Origin: Stenotrophomonas koreensis
GTDB lineage: Bacteria; Pseudomonadota; Gammaproteobacteria; Xanthomonadales; Xanthomonadaceae
Direction: 5' to 3'
Assembly: GCF_001431525.1 (NCBI RefSeq)
Contig: NZ_LDJH01000005.1
Span: forward strand, 62,001 to 126,000
Length of the DNA: 64,000 nt
The notes below the pieces were generated by a model. The model was given only the letters and a program-made list of their open reading frames with translations, searched no databases and was not told where the DNA came from. Below, piece after piece: positions 42,639-52,227 of this stretch. Both the position numbers and the translations under genes were made by a program. How positions within the stretch are numbered: position 1 is the first letter of the stretch; each line of letters starts with the position of its first letter.

Positions 42639-43694
42639 ATGGCCGATTACCTGTTGTTTGCCACGGAGCGTTATGCGCTGCCTATTCTCGCCCCGTTGGC
42701 CGCCGCGCTGCACGCGCAGGGTCATCGCGTTTTCAGCTGGTTCGAAGATGGCGCTGCCGGCGGTCAGCTCGACGGGGTGACCGGCATCGGGCTGCAGCAG
42801 GCCCTGGCGCTGCGTCCACGTGCGGTATTTTCCGCCGCCAACTGGGTGCCCCCGTTCATCGCCGGGGCCAAGGTCCAGGTCTTCCATGGCTTCAATGTGC
42901 GCAAGCGCGAGGACAACCGTGGCCATTTCCGCGTGCGCGGCCTGTTCGACCTGTACTGCACGCAAGGGCCGGCCACGACCGCGCCGTTTGCGGCGCTGGC
43001 GCGCGAGCAGGGCCACTTCAAGGTGGTGGAAACCGGCTGGCCCAAGCTGGACCCGCTGTTCCAGGACGACGGCGGCCAGGCCGCCGCCCTGCGCCTGCCG
43101 GCGGCCGGGCGGCCGGTGGTGCTGTTCGGCTCCACCTTTACCGAACGCCTGAGCGCGGCGCCGCACCTGTACCCGGCCATTGCTGCCGACATTGCGGCCG
43201 GCCAGCGCTACTGGCTGCTGACCCTGCATCCGAAGTGCAGCGAGGAGCTGTTCGCGCGTTACCGCGCGCTGGCCGGCGCCAACGCCTGCTTCATCGAGCC
43301 GGAGCAGGTGGTGGCCGCACAGCGCGCCGCCGATGTGCTGGTCTCCGATACGTCCTCGATCGTTTCCGAGTTCCTGGTCCAGCACAAACCGGTGGTGACC
43401 TTCCGCAACCGGGTGCCGGAGGACTACATGCTTGACTTCAACGACCCGGCGCAGTTGCCGCGGCTGCTCGGGCGCGCGCTGGCTCGCGAGCCGGAACACA
43501 TGGCGCGCATCACTGCCTATGCCGACAGCATCCACCCCTGGCGCGATGGCCGCTCCTCGCAGCGGGTGATTGCCGCTGCCGACGCGCTGCTGGCCGGCGA
43601 GCTGGGCCCGCTGGCGCGCAAGCCGCTGTCGGCCTGCTTACGTCGACTGCAGATCCGCAAGGACCTGGGTTACTGGGGCCGCAGCATCGGCTGA
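42639..43694 (+). CDS. CDP-glycerol glycerophosphotransferase-like protein
   Basis: A 351-residue protein of the Glyphos_transf family (TagB/TagF-like), which in Gram-positives adds phosphoglycerol to teichoic acid. Visible are QVFHGFNVRKRED (His near residue 89), VLFGSTFTERLS, LLTLHPKCSEEL and VLVSDTSSIVSEFL (CDP-glycerol/phosphate site). In a Gram-negative this suggests phosphoglycerol or another polyol phosphate on LPS or a capsule. GAGGAGGA lies 7-15 bases before the ATG, inside the start of the opposing GT2 gene. The last 57 bases overlap the convergent PH-domain gene. Confidence 0.85.
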   Translation: MADYLLFATERYALPILAPLAAALHAQGHRVFSWFEDGAAGGQLDGVTGIGLQQALALRPRAVFSAANWVPPFIAGAKVQVFHGFNVRKREDNRGHFRVRGLFDLYCTQGPATTAPFAALAREQGHFKVVETGWPKLDPLFQDDGGQAAALRLPAAGRPVVLFGSTFTERLSAAPHLYPAIAADIAAGQRYWLLTLHPKCSEELFARYRALAGANACFIEPEQVVAAQRAADVLVSDTSSIVSEFLVQHKPVVTFRNRVPEDYMLDFNDPAQLPRLLGRALAREPEHMARITAYADSIHPWRDGRSSQRVIAAADALLAGELGPLARKPLSACLRRLQIRKDLGYWGRSIG

Positions 43695-45248
43695 GCTTGC
43701 CACCCTGGGGCGGCTGATCCGGGCCGACAGCTGCTCCAGCAGCTGTTGCGCCTGTGCCACAGGCAACAGCGCCAGTTGCAGACGGGGCCCGCCCATGCTG
43801 CTGCCGGCGGTATCCAGCAGCAGGCTGGCGGTGCCGCACAGGCGGTCCAGCGGTGAACGACGCAGGCGCAGCCCCTGTACCTTCGCCGTCTGCGCCATCC
43901 GCCACCAACGCTGCCACCAGCCGCCACGCACCATCACCGCATGGGCATCGACGTGATAGCCCATGAAGCCGACGCTGCGCCAGGCCCGCCACACCGTCAC
44001 CGGCAGCAGGCACAGGCACAGCAGTGCCGAGCTGCCGGCCAGCTGCCACAGCGCAGTGATCAGCAGCGGTTGCCACAGCAGCAGCGCCGGCAGGCACAGC
44101 CGCCAGGCTTGCCGCGGCGCCACCGGCTGCCACTGCGACGGAGGCCAGGCCAGGTCCGGGGCCAGGGTCTGGATCAACTGCGTACATTGCTGCTGGCGGG
44201 CGATCGGGGCCAGCTCGCGCAGGCTGCGGTTGTTGTTGTCCTCGGCATTGCCGGCCGCGATGTCGATCTTGAGCTGCTGCACCCTGAGCCAGCGCTGCAG
44301 CAGGCCCTGGTGCAGGCTCCAGGCCTGGATCCGGCGCTGGCCCACGCTGGAGCGCGAGCGCGAGAACAGGCCGCGCTCGACGGTCAGGCGGCCATCGGCG
44401 CGGCTGAGCACGAAGCGGTGGTACTGCACAAAGGCCAGGGCGACGGACAGCAGCCGGGTCATCAGCAGCACCAGCACCAGCGACAGCACCGCCAGCAGGA
44501 TCGCGCTGGTGGTCGACAGCGCCGCGCCGTTGGCCATCCCCATCGCCTGGCGGGCATGGGCCTTGATCAGATCGCCGACCACCTCACGCGGCACCAGCTG
44601 GAATACCGCGCCGATGGCCGCCGCCACCACCACCATGCCGCGGTTGGAGACCAGCCCCAGCCGGACCAGGTCCAGCGCACGCAGGGCCAGCAGCAGCTGG
44701 CTGCCCGCTGTAGCGCTGGCCGGGCCGTCGTTGCCGCCGCTGTCAGCCGGATCGGCCTGTGGCGGGCTCGGGCTGCGGCCGTGCTGACGCACCAGCTGTT
44801 CCAGCGCCAGCGCCTGGTCCAGCCGCAGCACCCGCATCTCGGCTTCCGGATGTTTGCTGCCGGCCGATTCCAGCCGGATCTCGGCCACCCCGAACAGGCG
44901 GTGCAGCAGGTTCTGCTGCACGGCCACGTTGTGGATGCGCGCGAAGGGAATTTCGCGCCGGTTACGTGCCAGCAGGCCCGAGCGCACACTGACCCGGTCT
45001 GCGCCGATGGCATAGCGGTAGGTGAAATAACGCAGCAGCGCCGAGGCCACCAGCACCGCGGCGACGATGACCATCGTCACCATCTGGTAGCTGTCCTCGC
45101 GGCCGGCGCTGCGCTGGCCAAAGATCACCAGGGCTACCAGCGGGAACAGGAACTGGCGCAGCTGGGCCAGCAGCACAAACAGCCAGGACCACGGATGCAG
45201 CAGTTGCTCTTTTTCTGCCAGCGGCGGCAGCGGCGGTGGCGTGTTCAC
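43638..45248 (-). CDS. Membrane protein with PH (bPH2/DUF304) domains, YdbT-like
   Basis: A 536-residue protein with several transmembrane segments (about 20-75, 190-245, 380-430) and repeated bacterial PH domains, recognisable by RYAIGADRVSVRSGLLARNR, FARIHNVAVQQNLLHRLFG and, in later copies, RFVLSRADGRLTVERGLF and SSVGQRRIQAWSLHQGLLQ. Family members are found as large/small pairs (YdbT/YdbS); role unknown. The partner gene overlaps its start by 4 bases. Confidence 0.85.
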   Translation of the reverse strand: MNTPPPLPPLAEKEQLLHPWSWLFVLLAQLRQFLFPLVALVIFGQRSAGREDSYQMVTMVIVAAVLVASALLRYFTYRYAIGADRVSVRSGLLARNRREIPFARIHNVAVQQNLLHRLFGVAEIRLESAGSKHPEAEMRVLRLDQALALEQLVRQHGRSPSPPQADPADSGGNDGPASATAGSQLLLALRALDLVRLGLVSNRGMVVVAAAIGAVFQLVPREVVGDLIKAHARQAMGMANGAALSTTSAILLAVLSLVLVLLMTRLLSVALAFVQYHRFVLSRADGRLTVERGLFSRSRSSVGQRRIQAWSLHQGLLQRWLRVQQLKIDIAAGNAEDNNNRSLRELAPIARQQQCTQLIQTLAPDLAWPPSQWQPVAPRQAWRLCLPALLLWQPLLITALWQLAGSSALLCLCLLPVTVWRAWRSVGFMGYHVDAHAVMVRGGWWQRWWRMAQTAKVQGLRLRRSPLDRLCGTASLLLDTAGSSMGGPRLQLALLPVAQAQQLLEQLSARISRPRVASSADAAAPVTQVLADLQST

Positions 45249-45814
45249 AGGCCGTCGTGGTCGTCAGGGCGTGCGAGCAGCTCACGCAGGGCCTCGGCAT
45301 CGGCCAGCTCGAGCCCGGACAGCGACACCGCATCCAGTCGGCTGCCGGCGGTGTGCACGACCAGGGTCGCCAGGCCAATGCTGCGCTGGAGCGGGCCACG
45401 GCGTACATCCAGGTGTTGCACGCGCGCGCGCGGCACGCGGGTGTCGTTGTACCAGAGGTATTGATGACGCACGGCCAGCGCATGTGCATCCAGGCGCCAG
45501 CTGGTGCGTCGATGGCGGCGCCAGGACAGCACGGCGCCGAGCACCGCCCCCAGGCCCAGGGCCAGCGGCAGTTTCCACAGCCAGCCCTGCCAGTGGTTCA
45601 GCAGCAGGCTCAGCGGCAGGCTGATCACGGCCAGGGTCACCGCCATGCCGATGGCTCCGGCCACTGCGGCGATGCGTGCGCCGCGGACCGGCAGCTGCTG
45701 CCATTGCGAAGTATCCGGGGTGTCGGCAAGCACCGGTGCAGGCGTTGCCGATGAGGCCGGCAACGGGGCTGCAGGGGCGATGACGGCTTCGGGCAAAGGC
45801 GGGATATGGCTCAC
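45245..45814 (-). CDS. PH-domain membrane protein, YdbS-like
   Basis: A 189-residue protein with a Pro/Ala-rich N-terminus, two transmembrane segments (about 47-95) and one bPH2 domain (SWRLDAHALAVRHQYLWYND, RVPRARVQHLDVRRGPLQ). It is the small partner of the larger PH-domain protein, with a 4-base overlap indicating coupled translation and probably a complex. Confidence 0.85.
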   Translation of the reverse strand: MSHIPPLPEAVIAPAAPLPASSATPAPVLADTPDTSQWQQLPVRGARIAAVAGAIGMAVTLAVISLPLSLLLNHWQGWLWKLPLALGLGAVLGAVLSWRRHRRTSWRLDAHALAVRHQYLWYNDTRVPRARVQHLDVRRGPLQRSIGLATLVVHTAGSRLDAVSLSGLELADAEALRELLARPDDHDGL

Positions 45815-45865
45815 GTGAAGGCTCCAACAGTGCGCGGCGAGCCTAGCAGAGGGCCAGCGCCTGCG

Positions 45866-47005
45866 TCAGCGTTGGGCCGCGGCGATCAGTGAGTCCACAT
45901 CCAGGTGATGGCCGGCACGCGCCGCCTTGGTGCGCAGGTAGTGCTCGTTTTCGCAGGTGACCTGGCCGGTGACTGCCGTGCACTGGACCACTTCAATCCC
46001 GGCGGCGGACAGGCGCGCGGCCTTGCTTGGGTTGTTGCTGAGCAGCTCGATGCGTTCGATGCCCAGGCCCTTGAGCATGGCCACGGCGGCGTCATAGCGG
46101 CGGCCATCGGCACCAAAACCGAGCTGTGCATCGGCATCGATGGTGTCCAGGCCTTCGTGCTGGTAGCCATAGGCGCGCATCTTGGCGGCAATCCCGGTGC
46201 CGCGGCCTTCCTGGTCCAGGTACAGCAGCACGCCGCCGCCCTTGGCCTTTATCGCGGCCAGGCCCTGGCGCAGCTGGTCGCCGCAATCGCATTTGAGCGA
46301 ACCGAACAGATCGCCGGTCAGGCAGGACGAGTGCACGCGCACCGGAACCACGTCGGCCATATCCGGGTTGCCCACCACGATGGCCACCTGGTCACGTTGG
46401 GCGATGCCGCCGCGGAAGACCACGAATTCGCTCCAGCCGATCTCGCGCAACGGCACCGGGGTGCGTGCGACCAGTTCGTAGTGGTCGCCGGCCGGGGCCT
46501 GCAGCAACCGTTCGATTGGCAGCAGGTAGGCATCGCGCCAGCCGGGCAGGTCCTGCTCCAGCGGCAGGACCACCAGCGCCGGCAACAACAGCGCCAGCCA
46601 GGCCAGTTCAACGGCGGCCTCGTCCAGGTCCGGTTGGCCGGCCTGGGCCTGTGCCAGCAGCGCGTCCGGGGCCGTGCCCGGGCGCAACCAGGCCAGGGCC
46701 GGCAGCGCGTCATGCGCAATCCCGGCCAGCGGCAGGCGCAGGCTGTGGCCACGTCGATCGCCCAGGACGGCGGCACGCTCGGCGGTGATCAGCAGCTGAT
46801 GCTGCTGCCCGGCGCTGGCAGCAAAGGCGGCATAGCTGGCCGGGGTGGCGCAGTCCAGGGCAAGCACCACCAGCTGGCGGCCATCGCTGGCGCCCAGCCG
46901 TACCGGCCGCCCGGCGCGTAATTCGGCCACTGCGCGCTCGCAGGCCACGGCCGCAGGGTTGCCAAAGAGGGGGGAGGTCAGGGCGCTGGAGGTGGGAGAG
47001 GTCAT
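45866..47005 (-). CDS. ribA: GTP cyclohydrolase II with a divergent N-terminal domain
   Basis: The C-terminal ~200 residues are a complete GTP cyclohydrolase II: zinc ligands in HSSCLTGDLFGSLKCDCGDQL region (about 226-246), GTP site DQEGRGTGIAAKMRAYG and NPSKAARLSAAGIEV. The enzyme opens GTP for riboflavin synthesis. The first ~165 residues are extra; ACERAVAELRAGRPVRL recalls the start of RibB (DHBP synthase), but the catalytic DxEDREN motif is absent. The gene sits away from any other rib gene, so this may be a second, specialised copy. The ATG at 47005 is chosen over an open upstream stretch. Confidence 0.88.
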   Translation of the reverse strand: MTSPTSSALTSPLFGNPAAVACERAVAELRAGRPVRLGASDGRQLVVLALDCATPASYAAFAASAGQQHQLLITAERAAVLGDRRGHSLRLPLAGIAHDALPALAWLRPGTAPDALLAQAQAGQPDLDEAAVELAWLALLLPALVVLPLEQDLPGWRDAYLLPIERLLQAPAGDHYELVARTPVPLREIGWSEFVVFRGGIAQRDQVAIVVGNPDMADVVPVRVHSSCLTGDLFGSLKCDCGDQLRQGLAAIKAKGGGVLLYLDQEGRGTGIAAKMRAYGYQHEGLDTIDADAQLGFGADGRRYDAAVAMLKGLGIERIELLSNNPSKAARLSAAGIEVVQCTAVTGQVTCENEHYLRTKAARAGHHLDVDSLIAAAQR

Positions 47006-47077
47006 GGCAGCTTTATCGGGGTGTGCGGACGCGGCAACAAGCCGGCAGGGGTGTGACACAGTGTTGCGCCGTGGCCC

Positions 47078-47995
47078 TCAGCGGCGGCGCAGGTCGGCAT
47101 AGGGGTTGGCCTGGCCGCTACCGGCCGGGCGCAGGGTGTAGCGCTTGTAGGTCCATTGGTACTGCGTCGGGTTGCGACGCACGATCGCCTCGATATCGGC
47201 ATTCAGGCGCGCGGTGGCCGCCAGGGTGTCGGCGCTGGCCAGTTCCGCCGGGGCCGGTTCCACATGCAGGCTGAACTGCAATCCATCACCCTGGCGCTCG
47301 CACCAGGCATACAGCAGGTCGGCGCCGGTGCGTGCGGCCAGCCGGTTGACCAGGGTCATGGTCAGTGCATCGATGCCAAAGAACGGTACGAACACGCCAT
47401 CGCCCTGCTTGGGCTGCTGGTCGGGCAGGATGCCGACGGTGCCGCCGGCCTTCAGTGTCTTGAGCATCTGGCGCACGGCCGGGCCTTCGGCCGGGATCTG
47501 GGTGATGTTCTCGCCACCGCGTGCGCGTTGCAGGAAGGCATCGCCGACTGCTGAATCCGGTGGTGCATACACGATCGAGACCGGCCCGCGCGAGGCCAGC
47601 CATTGGTTGAGCATTTCCCAGTTGCCGTGGTGCGGGGCGATCACGATCAGGCCGCGGCCGCTGGCGTGGGCCGCGTCATACAGCGCCTGGCCGTGGCGCT
47701 GGCGCAGGCAGCGGTGCAGGTTGTCGGCCGGACGGTGGGTCCACAGGTACAGGGTTTCCAGTGTTTGGCGGGCGGTGGCGCGCATGGTCTGGCGCAGCAT
47801 CTGCTCGCGTGCAGCGGCATCCAGCTCCGGGAACACCAGTTCCAGGTTGCGCCGGGCCACCCGGCTTTCGCGGGCATTCAAGCGTTGCCACAGGCCCGCC
47901 AGGCCGTCGGCCAGCAGACGCAGGACCGGCCAGGGCAGGCGGGTGAAAACGCTGGTGAGCCGGAAGATCAGTCCGGCCTTGGTAGAAGCATCCAT
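47078..47995 (-). CDS. Lysophospholipid/lipid A acyltransferase, LpxL (HtrB) family
   Basis: A 305-residue inner-membrane acyltransferase. The catalytic motif [10 protein letters not shown] (about 112-121; His-X4-Glu) and [19 protein letters not shown] fit the LpxL/LpxM family, which adds secondary acyl chains to lipid A. One hydrophobic segment lies near the N-terminus. Whether lipid A or another lipid is the target cannot be told. Divergent from dtd and close to ribA on the same strand. Confidence 0.9.
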   Translation of the reverse strand: MDASTKAGLIFRLTSVFTRLPWPVLRLLADGLAGLWQRLNARESRVARRNLELVFPELDAAAREQMLRQTMRATARQTLETLYLWTHRPADNLHRCLRQRHGQALYDAAHASGRGLIVIAPHHGNWEMLNQWLASRGPVSIVYAPPDSAVGDAFLQRARGGENITQIPAEGPAVRQMLKTLKAGGTVGILPDQQPKQGDGVFVPFFGIDALTMTLVNRLAARTGADLLYAWCERQGDGLQFSLHVEPAPAELASADTLAATARLNADIEAIVRRNPTQYQWTYKRYTLRPAGSGQANPYADLRRR

Positions 47996-48057
47996 CGCAC
48001 AAGTTTAGCCGCTGCAGCCACGTGATATCGTCGCCGCCCCTGTTGCGTGGAGTTGTC

Positions 48058-48498
48058 ATGCTCGCTTTGATCCAGCGCGTAAGCCAGGCGCAAGTGACGG
48101 TGGATGATCAGGTCGTCGGCGCCATCGGCCCGGGTCTGCTGGCCCTGGTGGCCGTGGAGCCGGGCGATGACAGTGGCCAGATCCGCCGTCTGGCACAGCG
48201 CCTGCTGGGCTATCGGGTGTTCTCCGATGCGGCCGGAAGGATGAACCGTTCCCTTGCCGATACCGGCGGTGGCTTGCTGCTGGTCAGCCAGTTCACGCTT
48301 GCCGCGGACACCCGCTCCGGCACCCGTCCGGGGTTTTCCACCGCCGCACCACCGGAGGAGGCTGAACGTGCTTTCAACGAACTGGTGGCGATCTGCCGTG
48401 AAAACCACCCGCCAGGGGTGGAAACCGGGCGTTTTGGCGCCCATATGGTAGTGAGCCTGGTCAATGATGGCCCGGTCACCTTCCTGCTTCGTCCCTGA
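48058..48498 (+). CDS. dtd: D-aminoacyl-tRNA deacylase
   Basis: Dtd hydrolyses D-aminoacyl-tRNAs and glycyl-tRNA-Ala. The 146-residue protein has [17 protein letters not shown] (about 78-94, Ser-Gln and Thr motif) and the Gly-cisPro-type VNDGPVTF at the C-terminus. The ATG at 48058 ([11 protein letters not shown]) fits the family start. GTGGAG stands a few bases upstream. Confidence 0.97.
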   Translation: MLALIQRVSQAQVTVDDQVVGAIGPGLLALVAVEPGDDSGQIRRLAQRLLGYRVFSDAAGRMNRSLADTGGGLLLVSQFTLAADTRSGTRPGFSTAAPPEEAERAFNELVAICRENHPPGVETGRFGAHMVVSLVNDGPVTFLLRP

Positions 48499-48534
48499 CT
48501 GCCCGAACCACCGCCGGGCAGGCGCGGCGCATGC

Positions 48535-48543
48535 TGGTATAAT
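48535..48543 (+). promoter_or_regulatory. Extended -10 promoter element upstream of rpoD
   Basis: TGGTATAAT is a perfect extended -10 box (TGN plus TATAAT), 41 bases before the rpoD ATG. No clear -35 is visible. A 30-base leader would result. Confidence 0.65.
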
Positions 48544-48584
48544 GCTAGGTCCTTTTTACCCACAGCCGGTGGCGCGAGCATTAC

Positions 48585-50447
<1,863 letters not shown>

Positions 50448-50470
50448 GTACCCGCAGCGGTATGAGTGAA

Positions 50471-50499
50471 ACAAAAGCCCCGCGATGCGGGGCTTTTGT
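50471..50499. terminator. Terminator after rpoD
   Basis: Perfect 13-bp arms (ACAAAAGCCCCGC and complement) with a 3-base loop and T-rich right arm, 24 bases after the rpoD stop. Confidence 0.9.
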
Positions 50500-50582
50500 C
50501 TGTTGTCGCGATGAACCGGCTTGCCGCCGCTGTGTGGGTGGTTCACCAAAAGCTGCCCGGGCACTACACTGTGCAGCTGGCC

Positions 50583-50658
50583 GGGCCTATAGCTCAACGG
50601 TTAGAGCAGAGGACTCATAATCCTTTGGTTGCAGGTTCGAATCCTGCTGGGCCCACCA
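50583..50658 (+). tRNA. tRNA-Ile2 (anticodon CAU)
   Basis: A 76-base cloverleaf with encoded CCA. Acceptor GGGCCTA pairs with TGGGCCC (one G-U); D stem GCTC/GAGC; anticodon stem GAGGA/TCCTT with loop CTCATAA (anticodon CAT); T arm GCAGG-TTCGAAT-CCTGC. An 8-base D loop and the sequence around the variable loop (TTGGTTGC) resemble E. coli tRNA-Ile2, whose C34 becomes lysidine to read AUA, more than elongator tRNA-Met. Some risk remains that it is tRNA-Met. Confidence 0.9.
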
Positions 50659-50720
50659 ATCAGTTCAAAGACTTAGGCTGCCTTCGGGCGTCCTTCGTTC
50701 GTTCTGGCCTCTCCAGGGTT

Positions 50721-51581
50721 CTACCCCGAAATCACGGACTGTTTGGAAAGGGCTGAAAACTTTTGGTCCTGCTTGACCCGGCGCCGTCGCATCCTGGGGT
50801 TGTGGCGGCGCTCGATGTATTCGAACACATCGGACCTGGCGGCATCGAGTGTTGGATACGTTGTGCGATAGATCCGTTCGCGTTTGAGCAGACCAAAGAA
50901 CCCCTCGCAGGCGGCATTGTCGCCACAATGCCCCACCGCACTCATCGAGCAGAGCAGGCCGTTGGCGGCCAGGTAGTCCTGGTAATCACCGCTACGAAAT
51001 TGGCTGCCTCGATCGGAATGCAGGATCAGCGGATGCTGCTCCTGACGCTGCCAAACCGCCATCTGCACGGCCCTGATCACCATCTGCCGGTCCTGGCGGT
51101 CATGCATGGACCAACCCAAAATGCGCTGGTCAAACAGGTCCAGCACGACGCACAGATACAGCTTGGCCTGCTGGGTCTTGATCTCGGTGATGTCGGTCAC
51201 CCACTTGGTTTCCGGCTCCAGGGCGCTGAAATCACGCGCCAACAGGTTGCGCACGCCCGGCGGCGTCAGGGCCGGTTGGGCGCGCTGGCCACGCCGTTTC
51301 GGGCGCGGCCAGCCTTGCAGGCCGGCTGCCGCCATCAATCGGGCAACCCGGTTCCGACTGGCCGTCAACCCTTCCTCGACCAGATCTTCCTGCATGCGGC
51401 CGGCCCCCAATGTGCCCCGACTGTCCTGGTGCAGCGCATGGATACGGCCCAGCAGGCGCTCGTTGTCGCGCTGGCGGGCACTGGGCAGGCGCTTGCTCCA
51501 GTCGTAGTAGCCACTGGTCGAAACCCGCAGGCAGCGGCACATCAGGCGAATCGGAAACTCATCGCGGCAACGCTCGATCAC
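50721..51581 (-). CDS. IS3-family transposase OrfB (integrase core)
   Basis: The 286-residue OrfB has an HTH_21-like N-terminus ([18 protein letters not shown]) and a DDE/rve integrase core: first Asp in [10 protein letters not shown], second in LHSDRGSQF, Glu in [14 protein letters not shown]. It is normally made as an OrfAB fusion by -1 frameshifting from orfA; the frame opens upstream over the orfA end, but no classic A6G slippery run is visible. The stop codon lies within the left terminal repeat. Confidence 0.93.
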   Translation of the reverse strand: MIERCRDEFPIRLMCRCLRVSTSGYYDWSKRLPSARQRDNERLLGRIHALHQDSRGTLGAGRMQEDLVEEGLTASRNRVARLMAAAGLQGWPRPKRRGQRAQPALTPPGVRNLLARDFSALEPETKWVTDITEIKTQQAKLYLCVVLDLFDQRILGWSMHDRQDRQMVIRAVQMAVWQRQEQHPLILHSDRGSQFRSGDYQDYLAANGLLCSMSAVGHCGDNAACEGFFGLLKRERIYRTTYPTLDAARSDVFEYIERRHNPRMRRRRVKQDQKFSALSKQSVISG

Positions 51582-51589
51582 CTGATACC

Positions 51590-51877
51590 TCAGGATGATC
51601 CCTTGGCAAAGAACGTCGCCGCTTCGCGCAAAAAATCCCGTTCCTTGGTGATCCGGGCCAACTCGCGCTTGAGCCGGGCAACTTCCTCGTCACGCGGGCT
51701 CCCGGTGCCAACAAAGGCGGCTTTCCCCGCCGTTTGTGCCTCCCGCTTCCAGCGGGTCAGCAGGCTGTCACGAATGCCCAGCTCACGGGCTACCTGGGCG
51801 CAGCTGACACCTGGCCGACTTGCTTGTTCCACTGCACCACGCTTGAACTCGGCACTGAACTTGCGACGCTTTGACAT
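51590..51877 (-). CDS. IS3-family transposase OrfA (HTH)
   Basis: The 95-residue OrfA has the IS3 HTH_8 domain ([38 protein letters not shown]) and a C-terminal leucine-zipper-like helix ([19 protein letters not shown]) for multimerisation. AGGAG stands before the ATG; a GTG two codons upstream is also open. Confidence 0.92.
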   Translation of the reverse strand: MSKRRKFSAEFKRGAVEQASRPGVSCAQVARELGIRDSLLTRWKREAQTAGKAAFVGTGSPRDEEVARLKRELARITKERDFLREAATFFAKGSS

Positions 51878-52227
51878 GAACACTCCTCATGGCCTGTATC
51901 GGCCTTCTTGTAAGTGTCCGTGAAATCGGGGGTGAACCCCCATTTCAAGAACAGCCAGCGCCGCGCATGTTTTTATCCCTGTCTGACTCGACCGGCGGGC
52001 GTACAAGCGTGCCCTGATGGGGCGGGCCCACGTGCCTGGACGGGCCCAGAAAGCAGCCAGTCGTTGATCCCGGGTTTCACTCCAGCCTGCTGCGCACCAT
52101 TGCCTTGCTCCGGCTGGATCAGGACAAGGTGCCATTGACGGGGTTGCTGGCAGCCTGTCCCCGCCTGTAGTCAGGTATCGTTGCAGAACAACGACCCGAA
52201 CCTCCGCTCACAGCCCAGGCAGAACCG

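Larger units (their letters stand above)
50716..51939 (-). mobile_element. IS3-family insertion sequence
   Basis: A 1224-bp element with orfA and orfB on the minus strand. Imperfect terminal inverted repeats match at 22 of 30 positions (50716-50745 against the complement of 51910-51939; outer ends GGGTTC and GAACCC, core TCACGGAC). CCA directly flanks both ends (50713-50715 and 51940-51942), fitting the 3-bp target duplication of IS3 elements. Both frames look intact, so it may be active or recently inserted. It lies 57 bases after the tRNA-Ile2. Ends were set by eye and lack the usual TG/CA, so they may be off by a few bases. Confidence 0.82.

Noticed and set aside
50583-50658. Elongator tRNA-Met reading of the CAU tRNA
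   Set aside because: The 8-base D loop and the bases around the variable loop fit Ile2 better, although the anticodon alone cannot decide.
50660-52227. Genomic island integrated at the tRNA
   Set aside because: No integrase, no repeat of the tRNA 3' end and only one IS3 element are seen; a short GGGCCCAC match at about 52022 is too short to be an att site.
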